64,000 bases of DNA, from NCBI GenBank assembly GCA_928724745.1, contig CAKMXJ010000004.1, forward strand, positions 1,054,001 to 1,118,000. The letters run 5' to 3'. The translations under genes and the position numbers were made by a program. Below the pieces are notes generated by a model, which saw nothing but the letters and a program-made list of their open reading frames with translations, was not told where the DNA came from and ran no database searches. The DNA comes from Anthracocystis setariae (Eukaryota; Basidiomycota; Ustilaginomycetes; Ustilaginales; Ustilaginaceae). Shown piece by piece: positions 30,867-41,832 of the stretch; positions within the stretch are counted from its first letter, which is position 1; each line of letters starts with the position of its first letter.

Positions 30867-32470
30867 CCTTGGCTGCTGAGTCGTCGTCGTCGTCGTCGGG
30901 TGATCCGAATCGATTCAAGTGTCTAGGACCGGAGATTTCCGAGGTCAGCCACTGAAAAGCAACGAGTGAGATTGTACGTCTTCGGGTAACGATCACACCA
31001 TGCAGGGGGATCTAGAGTTTTTCAAGAACGATGGACAAGGTGATGATGGTGATAGGGATCGGTCATAGTGCGTGCGAATCGAAGACGACACACATATACA
31101 CAACATGCACTCTTGTCGGAGCGCAGTGCTGAGCTTGTGAGGCTCGCTTGGACCTCGAAGACCAACACCGGCACGGCGCGCTGACCAAGACGCCAGAAAG
31201 GACAGAAAGAAAAAAAAAGTTGACGCGTTCCCATTTTACGCCACAAGCAACCGAAGAAGCACCGCCTTCGCCTTCGCCTTTTCTACCGTTACTGGCTGGC
31301 TGTGCGCGTCATCAGAGTGTTGGCTCGGGCCTCTGCTCGCGCTGTAAACGTCATCCAAGTACGGCCACAGCGCAGCACAGTATCGCCTTTAGCATCGCTG
31401 ACGGGTTTCTCACCTCCCTAAGATGAAGTTGAGCATCTCTCGAAAAGAACGCTGATGTGAGAGGAGGAAGGGATCCGGGAAACGAAACGCACATATGCGA
31501 TCAAGGTTCGATGCTTGTTGCTCAGCAGGTGGCTTCACTTTATGCGCTTGCTCGGGGCTCTTGGTTACCTCACCCCCGTCTTGAATCGAGAGGCGAATGA
31601 GACACTACAGTACAGTACAGTACAGTACAGAGGACAGCCGACGCAAGGCAATGTGAATATGTTGAAAATCGACGCTGGCTGAAAGGCAGGCAGGCAGGCA
31701 GACTTGACAGATGCCTGGTCGGATTTTTTCGGCATGTTGACGTCCAAAATTGGCCCAACTCTGTGGGGACACGGATCGCTCTCTCTCTCTCTCCCTCTCT
31801 TCTCTCTCTTTTGGAAACTTGATAGCTCCAGTGTGCCGATTTTTGAATGTTTGATTTCAGCATGATACAGGGGCTACACGGATTCCAGATTCTCTGGGAT
31901 TACTGTATTTCTCGTTTTCTCGGTACGTCTGAGACGTGGTTGCGATCTTGGATTTTATTGTTGCTCTTTGCTCAAAGTCTCACAAGCAGATGTGGCTACT
32001 GTGTCTGTGGGCGAAGACGGCTTCTCTGCATGTGCACGAAAGGACAGTACAGTCCGGTCCGATACAGTGATTCTACAAATGAATCATTCTATTGATTGCA
32101 ACATGAGTCGATGATGAATGGATGGCTGAAAGGTTGGATGGATGGATGGATGGATGGATCAATCGACGACGGATCCAGCAGCGATGGGAAAAGAAATGCG
32201 TCGGGTGAATCAACAACACACAAGATGGCGCGTGCAGACTGGACTCCGGACTCGAATATTGTGAGCGTGCGAAGAAAGAAAAACAAAAACAAAAACAAAA
32301 AAAAAATAACGCAATTCTCTCATCGTCCCCTCTTCTGTTTCTCTGCCTCTTTTATGAGAAATGCAGAGCGAGCGGTCTTGGAAATTGGCTCGTACTCTGG
32401 ATCCGCAAATGCATGCCTGCCTGCCTGCCTGCCTGTCTGTCTGTCTGCTTGGCTGCCTGGCACCGACACG

Positions 32471-32501
<31 letters not shown>

Positions 32502-33813
32502 CCAGCCACGCAGCCACGAGTTGAGCCAAGCGCTGAATTATTGGCGACAAATCACAGAATATCGGTCGTCGCCGCTAAGTTCACAGTTAAGTTTGGCTGC
32601 AGCCGCTCAGTGTACGTCTCGGTGCCTGTCCTGTCCTGTTCTGTCCTGTGATTATTGACCTGTGCTGTCAGCCGCTTCCACACAATCGATGCATCAACCA
32701 CCACCCCCGCTCAGCCACAGCCATAGCCAGAGCCAGAGCCAGAGCCAGAGCCAACCGCAACCCAAACTCGCACCTTCTCGCATCGGAATCCATCCTCTCT
32801 GTAAAGCCTCTTTGGCCCTCTCATCGCGTCTTTCTCCCCCTCTTGCCATCCTCTCCCTCCTCCTCCTCCTCCTCCTCATCGTCATCATCGCCATCCATAA
32901 AATCATCCACCTCCTCAACTCTATTTCGACTTCGTCAGCAGGCTGTACCTCCATCGCTGTCATCGGCATCGTCATTGGCATCATCTATCGGTTTCGGCTG
33001 ACCGCTCCTCCCCGAACCAGCACGGCTTGCCCTCTCAAAATCAAGCCATCAATCCACCGGATCGGTTGTGCTCAGTCGCGGTCGCGTTCCGATTGAAACC
33101 CAATAATCTCATCTTGGTTGCTCGACCTGTTCAAGGAGCCACAGAAACTAGCAAACTAGCCTATATCGCATCCTTCATCTCACCTGCTTCCGACGCTGCA
33201 CTCCTCTGCTTGTACTGTATTTTGGTGCAGATCCACCCACCGAGGCTCGCACGAATACGGACAGAGCGATTTCGCCAATCAATCGCCGACAACTCGACGC
33301 CGTCTCACACTACTGTTTCTTTAACGCGCCCGAAGCCCATCTCTCGTCGCATCCTCCCCACCAGCCACTGTTCACCTTTACGTCTTTGGATCGTCGTCGC
33401 GCGCCCCATCAAAAGTTGTAGCTCTCGTTCCGACTTTGCTTTGTTTTCTCAACAAAGAAACCAGAGCCCACCATTCTGACGCCTCGCAAACAAGCCTTCC
33501 AGCTCCCGTTCAGCCATCCATCTCACCCAATCTCTTGGTGTAATCATTGGATCCATGCCGCTTCGCTGCGCTCAGCGACCATAGAACCCTCCTCTCATTG
33601 TTGTTACGCTTTGGCAACGCTTACGCACAAGGTCGCCTTTTCTCGACGTCATCTGCCTAATCCTGCCTCGACACTGGCCACCTCGCCTCCCCTCCTCAAT
33701 CACGACCGTCACGTGCTCGGACATCCGTATCGCTCTCGATATCTCTGAAAGGGCAAGGGCAACCGGACTGACACACTTCGTGGTCTGTGCTTGCAATCCC
33801 AAAATCCGCCAAC
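30867..33813. repeat. 2.9 kb intergenic region dense in microsatellites, upstream of KIN1
   Basis: This gap between divergent genes holds a series of simple repeats: five TACAG units at 31606-31630, GGCA units at 31685-31700, CT runs at about 31780-31812, GGAT units at about 32135-32159, AAAAC units at about 32277-32306, CTGC/CTGT units at about 32414-32448, GA units at about 32477-32501, CCAGAG units at about 32727-32752 and CTC units at about 32857-32879. The last 700 bp before the kinase are less repetitive and may be a long 5' leader. Short frames occur (for example 33027-33479), but none has a recognisable domain. Confidence 0.7.
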
Positions 33814-36800
33814 ATGCCGACCAGACACCCCAGCGGCCCTGGCTCGACGGATGCCATGGATTACTACGATCACATGCATACACCAAAGCACGAGCTCGAC
33901 ATGTCCGACGCATTTGCAACCGCCATCCCATCCACCGGCGAGCAACATCAACCGCTCACCAGCGTTCCAGAAGACGCTCAACTCACTAGCGATCAGTTAC
34001 AGTCCGCAACTGGCCCGTCTCTCGCCAACACGCTGGCTCTTGATTCCGCCACTGCCCAAGCATCTCCATATGCTGCTCCAGTCGAAAGCCCAAGTGGAGG
34101 GCGGCTGGACAAAATCAGCTCCTACGGTCTCGTTCAGCCGGGCGGTCACCCCGACCTCAGAAGCAGGAGAACATCTGACACGGCAACACCATTGCCTGGT
34201 GTCCCCACCAATGCAGAGCAGAGCTTCCTCCCTGGCACGAGCAACGGTTCTTCCCTTCCAGCCGTGTCTCAACTCAACTATGTCGCCAGCAGTCCTGCCG
34301 GCCCACGTGCACCGCCATTCAACGCGAATCTGCCACCGCAGCACATTCCAAGGCAACTGGCTGCCTCTCCTTCAGCGAATTCCGTCGCTTCTGGCTCGCC
34401 ATTGCGCACGCCGCCACGTCAGATGCAGCCAACCTTTCAAGCTGCTCCTGGCGTGGAGCCGTTACACATGCCCACAGCGATCTCTGTCGGGCCTCTCTCC
34501 CCGCCCGAGGCAGATCCACACCGATCCATGATGGACAGCAATCGCGACAGCATCGACGACATCCAACGCAATCATGCTGCAAGAGCAGCGAGGCTTCAGT
34601 CGCTCAACCCATCCGCATCGACAGACCATCGCGCTAGCAATGGCCTCGTCGTGGACGCAACCCACACTCCTCCTCGCGGCCATCCGCAGCACCTCAGCGA
34701 ATCTCCAGCGGCTGTTCTCGCGTCTGCCGACACAGCACAACGCCACCGCAGAGGCATGGCTTCCGAACCTCCTCGTCCCGCCAGTGTGCTGGAAAGTCGT
34801 GCAGCAAGGATGGAAGCTATTCAGCGCCATCAGCAGCAATCGCGCCCCGATCAAGGCAGCAGCGACACTTTCGATGCTACCGACACATACACCTCTTCGC
34901 GCGACACCAATGTCGATCGCGTATCTCAGCAGCAACTTCAGCTTCGTCGCGAACAGGAGCTCGAACAAGCTCGTCAGCTCGAGCAGCAGCAGCAACTCCT
35001 TCAGCGCGAACAACAGGAACGCGAGCGCCTGCGTGAGCAACAGAGGCTAAAAGAGAAGGAACGAGAAAAGGAGCGCGAACGTGAAAGGGAAAGGGAAAAA
35101 GAGCGTGAAAAGGAGCGAAGTGAACGTGATCGAGACCGCGAGCGTCGCAGCCGGCGACTGCTGGGCGACTATGCGCTTGGCAAGACGCTCGGTGCAGGTA
35201 GCATGGGCAAAGTCAAGCTCGGGGTCAAGATGGGCAATGGCGAGAAGGTAGCCATCAAGATCATCCCTCGTCACACCTCCATGGCGGCCGCCCAGGCGCC
35301 GCGAGCTGCTGTAGATGACAATGGAAAACCGCAACCTCTACCGCCGCCGCCCACATCGTCCTTTTTGGCCAAGGCGGCCGCCAAGGACCAGTCGAAAGAG
35401 ATTCGCACCATCCGAGAAGGTTCGCTTCAGATCTTGCTCCATCACCCATACGTCTGCGGCATGCGCGAGATGATCATCCACACCAACCACTACTACATGG
35501 TCTTCGAGTACGTCAACGGTGGACAGATGCTCGACTATATCATCAGTCACGGTCGTCTTCGCGAGCGAAGCGCACGCAAGTTTGCCCGTCAGATCGGCAG
35601 CGCTCTCGAGTACTGTCACCGCAACAGCATCGTTCATCGTGATCTCAAGATCGAGAACATCCTCATCTCCAAGACAGGCAATATCAAGATCATCGACTTT
35701 GGTCTTAGCAACCTCTTTTCGCCTCACTCGCATCTCTCGACCTTCTGCGGTTCGCTCTACTTTGCTGCGCCAGAGCTACTCAACGCAAAGGTCTACACAG
35801 GACCAGAGGTCGATGTATGGTCGTTCGGTATCGTGCTATACGTGCTCGTCTGCGGTAAGGTGCCGTTCGACGACCAGAGCATGCCGGCGCTCCACGCCAA
35901 GATCAAGCGTGGTCAGGTCGAGTACCCTGCTTGGCTCAGCGGCGAGTGCAAACATATTGTTTCGAGGATGCTTGTGACCGACCCCGCCAAGAGAGCCACT
36001 CTCTCCGAAGTGCTCTCCCACCCTTGGATGGTGAAAGGATACGACGGAGTACCCGACCCGCATCTTCCAGACCGCATTCCACTCCGACCCAACAACCTGG
36101 ATCAGGAAGTGATCAAGGGCATGACAGGATTTGAGTTCGGCACTCCTGAAGCCATCACGGCCAAGCTGCTCGAGGTGCTCAACAGCGATGCTTACCAGGC
36201 TTCTCTGCATCACTGGGAGCTCAAGAATCTGCCGGCAGCTCTCAACGGTCTCAGCACGGTCGGCAACAATGGGTCCACGCTCGAGTCCGGATCGCTCAAC
36301 AGACTCTCGACCCGCGGCAGCTACGCAGCCACGGGTGGATCTGACACAGTCAAGTCCAAGACAGGCTCGCGTCGCTTCTCCGGTATCGATTTTTATCGCA
36401 AGAAGCTCACAAGCAACCCCTTGGCAGCTGCGTTCGGTAGCAAGGACGACTCTTCGGTCGGTGCCAATGGCAGCTCCAACGGTCTCGGATCCGGTACAGG
36501 CCTGATGCCATTTGGCAAAGAGCCGCTCGATCCTACTCGCGGCTTCCATCCTCTCATTTCGATCTACTTCTTGGTCAAGGAAAAGATTGAGCGAGAACGC
36601 CTGTACGGCCATTCTTTCTTTGCATCGTCCAACCTTTCGCTCACAGGTCCGCCCGTGCCGCCTTCAGGTGCAGCGGCCGGGGGCGGAGGCACGGGCGCCA
36701 GAGCTACAGCCACCGGCGCGATGCCAACCGCTGCCGACATTCCTCAGGAAGCAGTACGTGTGCCCGAAGCACCGCATGTCTCGCACCGTGCTTACGACCC

Positions 36801-38895
36801 GTCCCGTCAAGAAGCAGCTCTCTTTGCTCCAACTCCGCCTCGACCAATTGCTGCGATGATGTCCGTCCCCGCCTCACCCACGCCAGTGTTTGACTCACGC
36901 GAGAAGTCCAGGCCCACCGGAATCATGACCGGGCCACCTCGGGCTCGTGCCAACGCCGAAGAGATGGAAGCCGCCTTACGCGACAAAGGCTTGCCTTCAC
37001 CTGCCAACTCTGCTTTCAGTCCAGCCGGAATGATCCCCATACAGGCAGCAAGCGACAAGCGTCAGTCCTACTCTGCAGCTCCAACTGCAGCTGAAGTAGC
37101 TCCTACCCAGCCCCAACGCCTTTCGATGATGGGTCCTGAGCCCAGCATGGCCCTCGCTCACAATCACAAGAGGAGTGCCAGCTTGACTGCTCATGGGCCA
37201 CCTGTCCCTGCCAAGGGAGTTGCTGTAGCTCCCGAAATCGCTACGGCGGAAACAAAAAGAATGTCGACCATAGCTTCAGGAAGGACGGACAAGAGAATGT
37301 CACAGATTGGCACGTCTAGCAGACCCGAGGCTGACGCTGTGCCTGCCCCGCCTGCCCCTGCTGCGAACACTAGCTCGACGTTGGGATATGGCGCAAGTCT
37401 CGCTCGTCGATTTAGCTCCTTCATGAGCCGATCCCCATCCCAGCCACTGGATGCAGAGGCGCGGGAGAGGAAGAAGCAGAGCAGGATGAGCACCGGTGGA
37501 ATGCTGATGGGCAACGCTCAACTGCAGCGACGTGGAAGCGCTCACATGCAGCTCAGCGGAGTTGAAGAGGCAGCGAACGGTGGCGATGTGGATTCTTACG
37601 GGTGCGACGAAGCAGACGGGAATCTTGCTAGTAATGACGAGGATGTTCCGCTCGGGACTGCCACGACCGTGCGCCGGTCCGGTACCGTGGGCGACATGCC
37701 TGCTCGAACACCTCCGCGAAAGGCGCGCGAAACATCCAGGGGTGCCGTTTCCGTCGGTCGTGCTGCGGGTCTGTCGATGTCTCCCAAGATGGCATCCGAT
37801 GCGAGCAATCGCGCCCGACGTCCAAGCACGGGTATGACGGCGTCCAACAGCACGCCATTGAACATGTTTAGCGCACCTGGCACTAATGCCAACGCAGCGA
37901 CTAGACCCGAGGGTCAAATTTCTCCGAGCAGCTCCGGCGCGGGCTGGGTGGGCCCAGCTACTCCTGGGCAGGCGGAAGTGCTGCCAGCACTCACCACGAA
38001 TCGTCGGCGCTTTGGCGGAGCAACGTCTTCGCCTAGTGCACCACCTTCGAGTGAAGCGACTGCTTCGAAGCCAATCTTCCTGAAGGGTCTGTTTTCGGTG
38101 CAAACCACGTCGACGAAACCTCGCACAGTGATCCATGCGTCGCTTGTCAAGGTGCTCGACCGGATCGGCGTGCAGTACCGTGAGATCCGAGGAGGGTACG
38201 AGTGTGTGCATCTGCCCAGTCTGGATTTTTCGGGGAATGGTGCGATGGGAGACTCGTTGGGTCGGGGCAATGCTAGGATTCCATTGGAAGCGCTGGCGGC
38301 GGCCGGGGGGAGTGAGATGGGTGCGGGAGAGATCGCATCGAGTGAGGAAGCATCGAAGGGGGTGAGGAGAAAGGCGAGTCGGATGAGCTTTGTTTCCGGG
38401 AGGAAGGACAAGAGGCGGGAGGCAAGTGTGGCGGATAGTATCGGCGGTGCGGGTATGGGGAGGAGTAGGACTCCAAGTTTGACAGGCAGTGCGGCGTTTA
38501 ATGCGGCCGAAACAGCGGCGTCGCCTTCGGCGGGGGCTGGCAAGACGGCTTCGAAACCGAGCCTGCCAACCATGTCGCCGAGGCAGAGGGCCAACTCGAT
38601 GGGTGCCAACTCGGCGCTCGGTCGGTTGGGTTCGCAAGACTCGAACCTGATGCTCGAGGCGAATGTGGCGGCGGAAATCGGGGATCACTCGGTAGTGGGC
38701 GGGGCGGCGGCGGCAACGGCGGCTAAGACGATGAATGCAGCGCAAGCTACCGAGCTGGCAGTGCGCTTCGAGATCTTTGTGGTCAAGGTGCCGTTGCTGT
38801 TGGGCGTGAATGGGTTGCAGTTTAGGAGGGTGGGTGGGAATCCTTGGCAGTACCAGATGTTGGCCAAACGCATCTTGCAGGAACTCAAGCTTTAA
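33814..38895 (+). CDS. KIN1: Kin1/Kin2 (MARK/PAR-1) family Ser/Thr protein kinase
   Basis: The 1693-residue kinase belongs to the Kin1/Kin2-MARK/PAR-1 branch, which controls polarity, exocytosis and septation in fungi. The catalytic domain spans about 448-742: glycine loop LGAGSMGKV, ATP-binding Lys482 in VAIK, catalytic Asp610 in HRDLK, Asp628 in DFG and FAAPE. A Pro-rich insert of about 45 residues follows the ATP-binding lysine. The C-terminal 45 residues form the KA1 domain (VRFEIFVVKVPLLLGVNGLQFRRVGGNPWQYQ), which binds acidic lipids and autoinhibits MARKs. The N-terminal 440 residues are disordered, with a Gln/Glu/Arg-rich coil at about 380-445; the region between kinase and KA1 is about 900 residues of low complexity. 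The ATG at 33814 is used; the frame opens nine codons earlier at GTG. Confidence 0.93.
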   Translation: MPTRHPSGPGSTDAMDYYDHMHTPKHELDMSDAFATAIPSTGEQHQPLTSVPEDAQLTSDQLQSATGPSLANTLALDSATAQASPYAAPVESPSGGRLDKISSYGLVQPGGHPDLRSRRTSDTATPLPGVPTNAEQSFLPGTSNGSSLPAVSQLNYVASSPAGPRAPPFNANLPPQHIPRQLAASPSANSVASGSPLRTPPRQMQPTFQAAPGVEPLHMPTAISVGPLSPPEADPHRSMMDSNRDSIDDIQRNHAARAARLQSLNPSASTDHRASNGLVVDATHTPPRGHPQHLSESPAAVLASADTAQRHRRGMASEPPRPASVLESRAARMEAIQRHQQQSRPDQGSSDTFDATDTYTSSRDTNVDRVSQQQLQLRREQELEQARQLEQQQQLLQREQQERERLREQQRLKEKEREKEREREREREKEREKERSERDRDRERRSRRLLGDYALGKTLGAGSMGKVKLGVKMGNGEKVAIKIIPRHTSMAAAQAPRAAVDDNGKPQPLPPPPTSSFLAKAAAKDQSKEIRTIREGSLQILLHHPYVCGMREMIIHTNHYYMVFEYVNGGQMLDYIISHGRLRERSARKFARQIGSALEYCHRNSIVHRDLKIENILISKTGNIKIIDFGLSNLFSPHSHLSTFCGSLYFAAPELLNAKVYTGPEVDVWSFGIVLYVLVCGKVPFDDQSMPALHAKIKRGQVEYPAWLSGECKHIVSRMLVTDPAKRATLSEVLSHPWMVKGYDGVPDPHLPDRIPLRPNNLDQEVIKGMTGFEFGTPEAITAKLLEVLNSDAYQASLHHWELKNLPAALNGLSTVGNNGSTLESGSLNRLSTRGSYAATGGSDTVKSKTGSRRFSGIDFYRKKLTSNPLAAAFGSKDDSSVGANGSSNGLGSGTGLMPFGKEPLDPTRGFHPLISIYFLVKEKIERERLYGHSFFASSNLSLTGPPVPPSGAAAGGGGTGARATATGAMPTAADIPQEAVRVPEAPHVSHRAYDPSRQEAALFAPTPPRPIAAMMSVPASPTPVFDSREKSRPTGIMTGPPRARANAEEMEAALRDKGLPSPANSAFSPAGMIPIQAASDKRQSYSAAPTAAEVAPTQPQRLSMMGPEPSMALAHNHKRSASLTAHGPPVPAKGVAVAPEIATAETKRMSTIASGRTDKRMSQIGTSSRPEADAVPAPPAPAANTSSTLGYGASLARRFSSFMSRSPSQPLDAEARERKKQSRMSTGGMLMGNAQLQRRGSAHMQLSGVEEAANGGDVDSYGCDEADGNLASNDEDVPLGTATTVRRSGTVGDMPARTPPRKARETSRGAVSVGRAAGLSMSPKMASDASNRARRPSTGMTASNSTPLNMFSAPGTNANAATRPEGQISPSSSGAGWVGPATPGQAEVLPALTTNRRRFGGATSSPSAPPSSEATASKPIFLKGLFSVQTTSTKPRTVIHASLVKVLDRIGVQYREIRGGYECVHLPSLDFSGNGAMGDSLGRGNARIPLEALAAAGGSEMGAGEIASSEEASKGVRRKASRMSFVSGRKDKRREASVADSIGGAGMGRSRTPSLTGSAAFNAAETAASPSAGAGKTASKPSLPTMSPRQRANSMGANSALGRLGSQDSNLMLEANVAAEIGDHSVVGGAAAATAAKTMNAAQATELAVRFEIFVVKVPLLLGVNGLQFRRVGGNPWQYQMLAKRILQELKL

Positions 38896-39166
38896 GCTAA
38901 GGAATTGAAATGGGTTTGGTCTCGAGGATGTTTCTAGCATTTTGCAATTTAGGCTTGTGGTTTTTGTACAGCATAACTGTGGGGTGGTGGGGGGGGGGGG
39001 CGCCTTTTTTTGAGGGTGTGTGTGTGAGAGAGAGGTGTGTGTGAATCGGGGATTTTGCGGGGATAAATGCACGGACGCGGGGGGGTTTTTTGGGGGTGAC
39101 TCCACATATTGCGCGGGGGGAAGGGGGGGGGGGGACGCTGGAGGGTGTTGGCATCACACGACGACG

Positions 39167-41606
39167 ATGATGATGATGATGATGATGATTTCGTATCTTT
39201 ACTCGGGGGGTAGGGTAGGAATGATTGCTAGGGTCAACAGCAGAGTTGCAGGTCATGTGCGTTGTTGTACGAGTACGGGTGGGGGTGGGGGTGGCTCGCC
39301 GCCTGCTGGTAGTGGGTTATTGAGTGGCGTTCCAACTGTATCGCCGCGGTCTTTGGTCAAATATTTGGATTCATATGTTGTAGGTCAGACGAGAGCGAAG
39401 AAGGTTTTAGCGGTGGGGGTTTGGAACCATTATTTACGGGTGGCTAGTAATGTGAGGATGAGGAAGCAGGCCGAGTTGCGCATGATGGTGAAGCAGCAGC
39501 AGCAGCAGCAGGAGGAGGAGGAGGAGGAGGAGGAGGAGGGGGGAGGGGGAGAGGAGGAGGCGGGCGGTTGAGATCGATCCACTAGAGGGGAGTGGGAGGA
39601 GGAGTTTACGGTTGGGCAAAGTGCAACCACAGGCGGTTGCGGTGGAAGAGGGTGACGAGATGATGGCGTGGCGAAGGGCCAAGGTGATAGCGGAGGAAAG
39701 GGGAAGGGAGAGGGAGAGGGATCCACATGGAGAGGCGGTGAGAGGGTTGATGTTTGCAAGGCGCGAGAGGGAGTGGTTGGTGAATGCAGGTGGTGCAAGT
39801 GCAATTCGAGGGGATCACCAGATTCAAGAGAAGAGCTACACTAAGTTTGGCGACGATGCGATCAGTCAGAACAGGCTAACGGTCAAAACTGCAGCTACAG
39901 AGACGATGGACGACAAGGAGAACAACACCACTTTGACGAATGATCAACCGGCCGTATCGTATTTCTCCTCAAACACATTCGGTGAAGCCAGGAGACCTAC
40001 AAGCAAGATCAATGGCGAGAACGAGGAGCGGGTGGACAAGTGGCAATCATCCGCACAACCAACAGCATTCACAGAGCAACGAACCAAGAAGGCGCTCAAG
40101 CTCGCTCACGAACGCCTCTCGTCCACCTCTCCATCCGCTCCACCCCCTTCTCCTCGCTCTACACTAACGGCAACTGAGGTCGGCCACAAGCACGACCCTC
40201 AACCACACCCCGCCAGCGCATCGTCTCTGAGCTCGCAACCAGGCACGCTTCCATTTTTCGAAAAATCCAACATCCTCCTCCTCGGCCCATCCGGTTCGGG
40301 CAAAACATTACTCCTGCGCACACTTGCTCTAGCACTAGATGTGCCTTTTGTGCACGTCGACGCGACACCGCTCACTATGGCTGGATATGTGGGTGAGGAT
40401 GTCGAGTCGATCATCCACCGGTTGCTGATCGAGGCTGACTGGGATGTGCTACGCGCCCAGAGCGGGATTGTGTGTATCGACGAGATCGACAAGTTGCGCA
40501 AGACGAATGGCGCCGGTTCGGGCGCTCGAGGTAGCGGTGGAAAGGATGTTGGTGGCGAAGGGGTGCAGCAGGCGCTATTGCGTATGTTGGAAGGCACCAT
40601 CATTCAGGTGGCTGATAAGGCTGGAGCTGCGGCTGCGGCTGCCGCGCGCAAGATGGGTGGCAAGAAGTCCGACTTGGTTGCGGCAGCAGAGGAAGTGGGC
40701 GACGCAGGTTTGGGTCCGTGGTACAATCATCGAAAGACCAAGGCGGTTGCGGCAGGTCGTGGAGCAAGTGTCTACAGCGCGGCTGGAGCGCGAGGTGGAG
40801 CGGGAGTGGGAGGGAGTCAGCAACCGGCAAGTTACAATGTGGATACGAGTTCGATCCTATTCGTTCTCAGTGGTGCGTTTGTGGGGATCGAAGATGTCAT
40901 CCGGAAACGACTGCGTCAACACCCTCTTGCAACTGAGGAGGGAGCCAAGAAGAACCACGAGGAGGCGGACGAATTGAGCCAAGCCGAGCTACTGGCACGA
41001 CTCGAGCCGGACGATTTGGAAACGTACGGTTTGATCCCTGAATTCGTTGGCCGCGTACCTGTGTCGGTGACGCTGAATCCGCTCACATTCTCGGATCTAG
41101 TTCGCATCATGACCGAACCTCGAAACTCGCTGGTGGAGCAGTATAAATCGTTGTTCTCGCTGAATGGGATTGAGCTGCACATTTCGGCGGGCGCGGTGGA
41201 CGAGGTGGTACGCAGGACGATGCGCAGTCATGGTGGTGGTGGTGGTGGTGGTGGTGCGAGAGGGTTGCGAAGGGTGATGGAGGAGGTGTTGTTGGATGGG
41301 TTTTACCAAAGTTACGGCGATAGTTCGGTCAAGTATGTGCTGATGGATTCCGAGGCGGTGACGAGTGCGATCGGGGTCAAGTTGTTCAGTAGAGGTCAGA
41401 GGTTGGAATTCCAAGCAAGGGTCAAGAACGAACAGGAGCAATACGACGGCACAGTGACGCAGAATGGCATGGCAGTAGTCAACAAGAAGACCAAGTCGGT
41501 GACCGATCAGAAGAGGATGCAACACGCAAAGATCAAGGCAAGACACTTGCTCAGAGCCCGAATCCGAAGGACCAATAGATTGGTCGATCCTGTCATCTAC
41601 ATCTAA
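39167..41606 (+). CDS. MCX1: Mitochondrial ClpX (Mcx1) AAA+ unfoldase, apparent frameshift
   Basis: The gene reads in two frames. Segment 1 (39167 to about 39540) starts with a run of ATG codons, a basic N-terminus suited to mitochondrial import and the ClpX opening [27 protein letters not shown]. Segment 2 (from about 39541 to 41606, next frame) continues [13 protein letters not shown] and carries Walker A GPSGSGKT, the [20 protein letters not shown] loop, Walker [10 protein letters not shown], and the sensor/C-domain [19 protein letters not shown]. The switch falls in a GAG/G-rich tract; one fewer G at 39538-39543 would join the frames. An intron 39488-39572 is formally possible (GTGAAG...GAG) but is made of repeat and lacks a pyrimidine tract. 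No N-terminal zinc domain is present, as in yeast Mcx1. ClpX unfolds matrix proteins and activates haem synthesis in yeast. Confidence 0.85.
39496..39560 (+). repeat. CAG/GAG/G-rich coding repeat at the ClpX frame switch
   Basis: Six CAG-type Gln codons are followed by nine GAG codons, then runs of six and five G. Such purine tracts are prone to length change both in replication and in sequencing, which is why the frame switch here may be an assembly error. Confidence 0.85.
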
Positions 41607-41832
41607 CGCCTAATAACAACGAAATGCAAGCCGTCGTCCAAATCCGAGCACCATCACAGACAAACGCAACCCACCTTGTTGCCATCAGTACCCATGTCCA
41701 CTCCACAGCTTGTTTGCATGCACACAGACACACTCGTCAACTCGAAAGCAGGGCACGTTGCAAAAATCGACGACTACGGTCCAACGAAACCAAGTCTATA
41801 TTCATCCTGTTTGATCTGAGTGATCCTACTTT

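Noticed and set aside
33027..33479. 150-residue plus-strand frame upstream of the kinase
   Set aside because: No domain or good initiation context; likely part of the long 5' leader or promoter.
37300..39105. 601-codon open frame on the minus strand
   Set aside because: Antisense to the Kin1-type kinase; Arg/Pro/His-rich with no domain.
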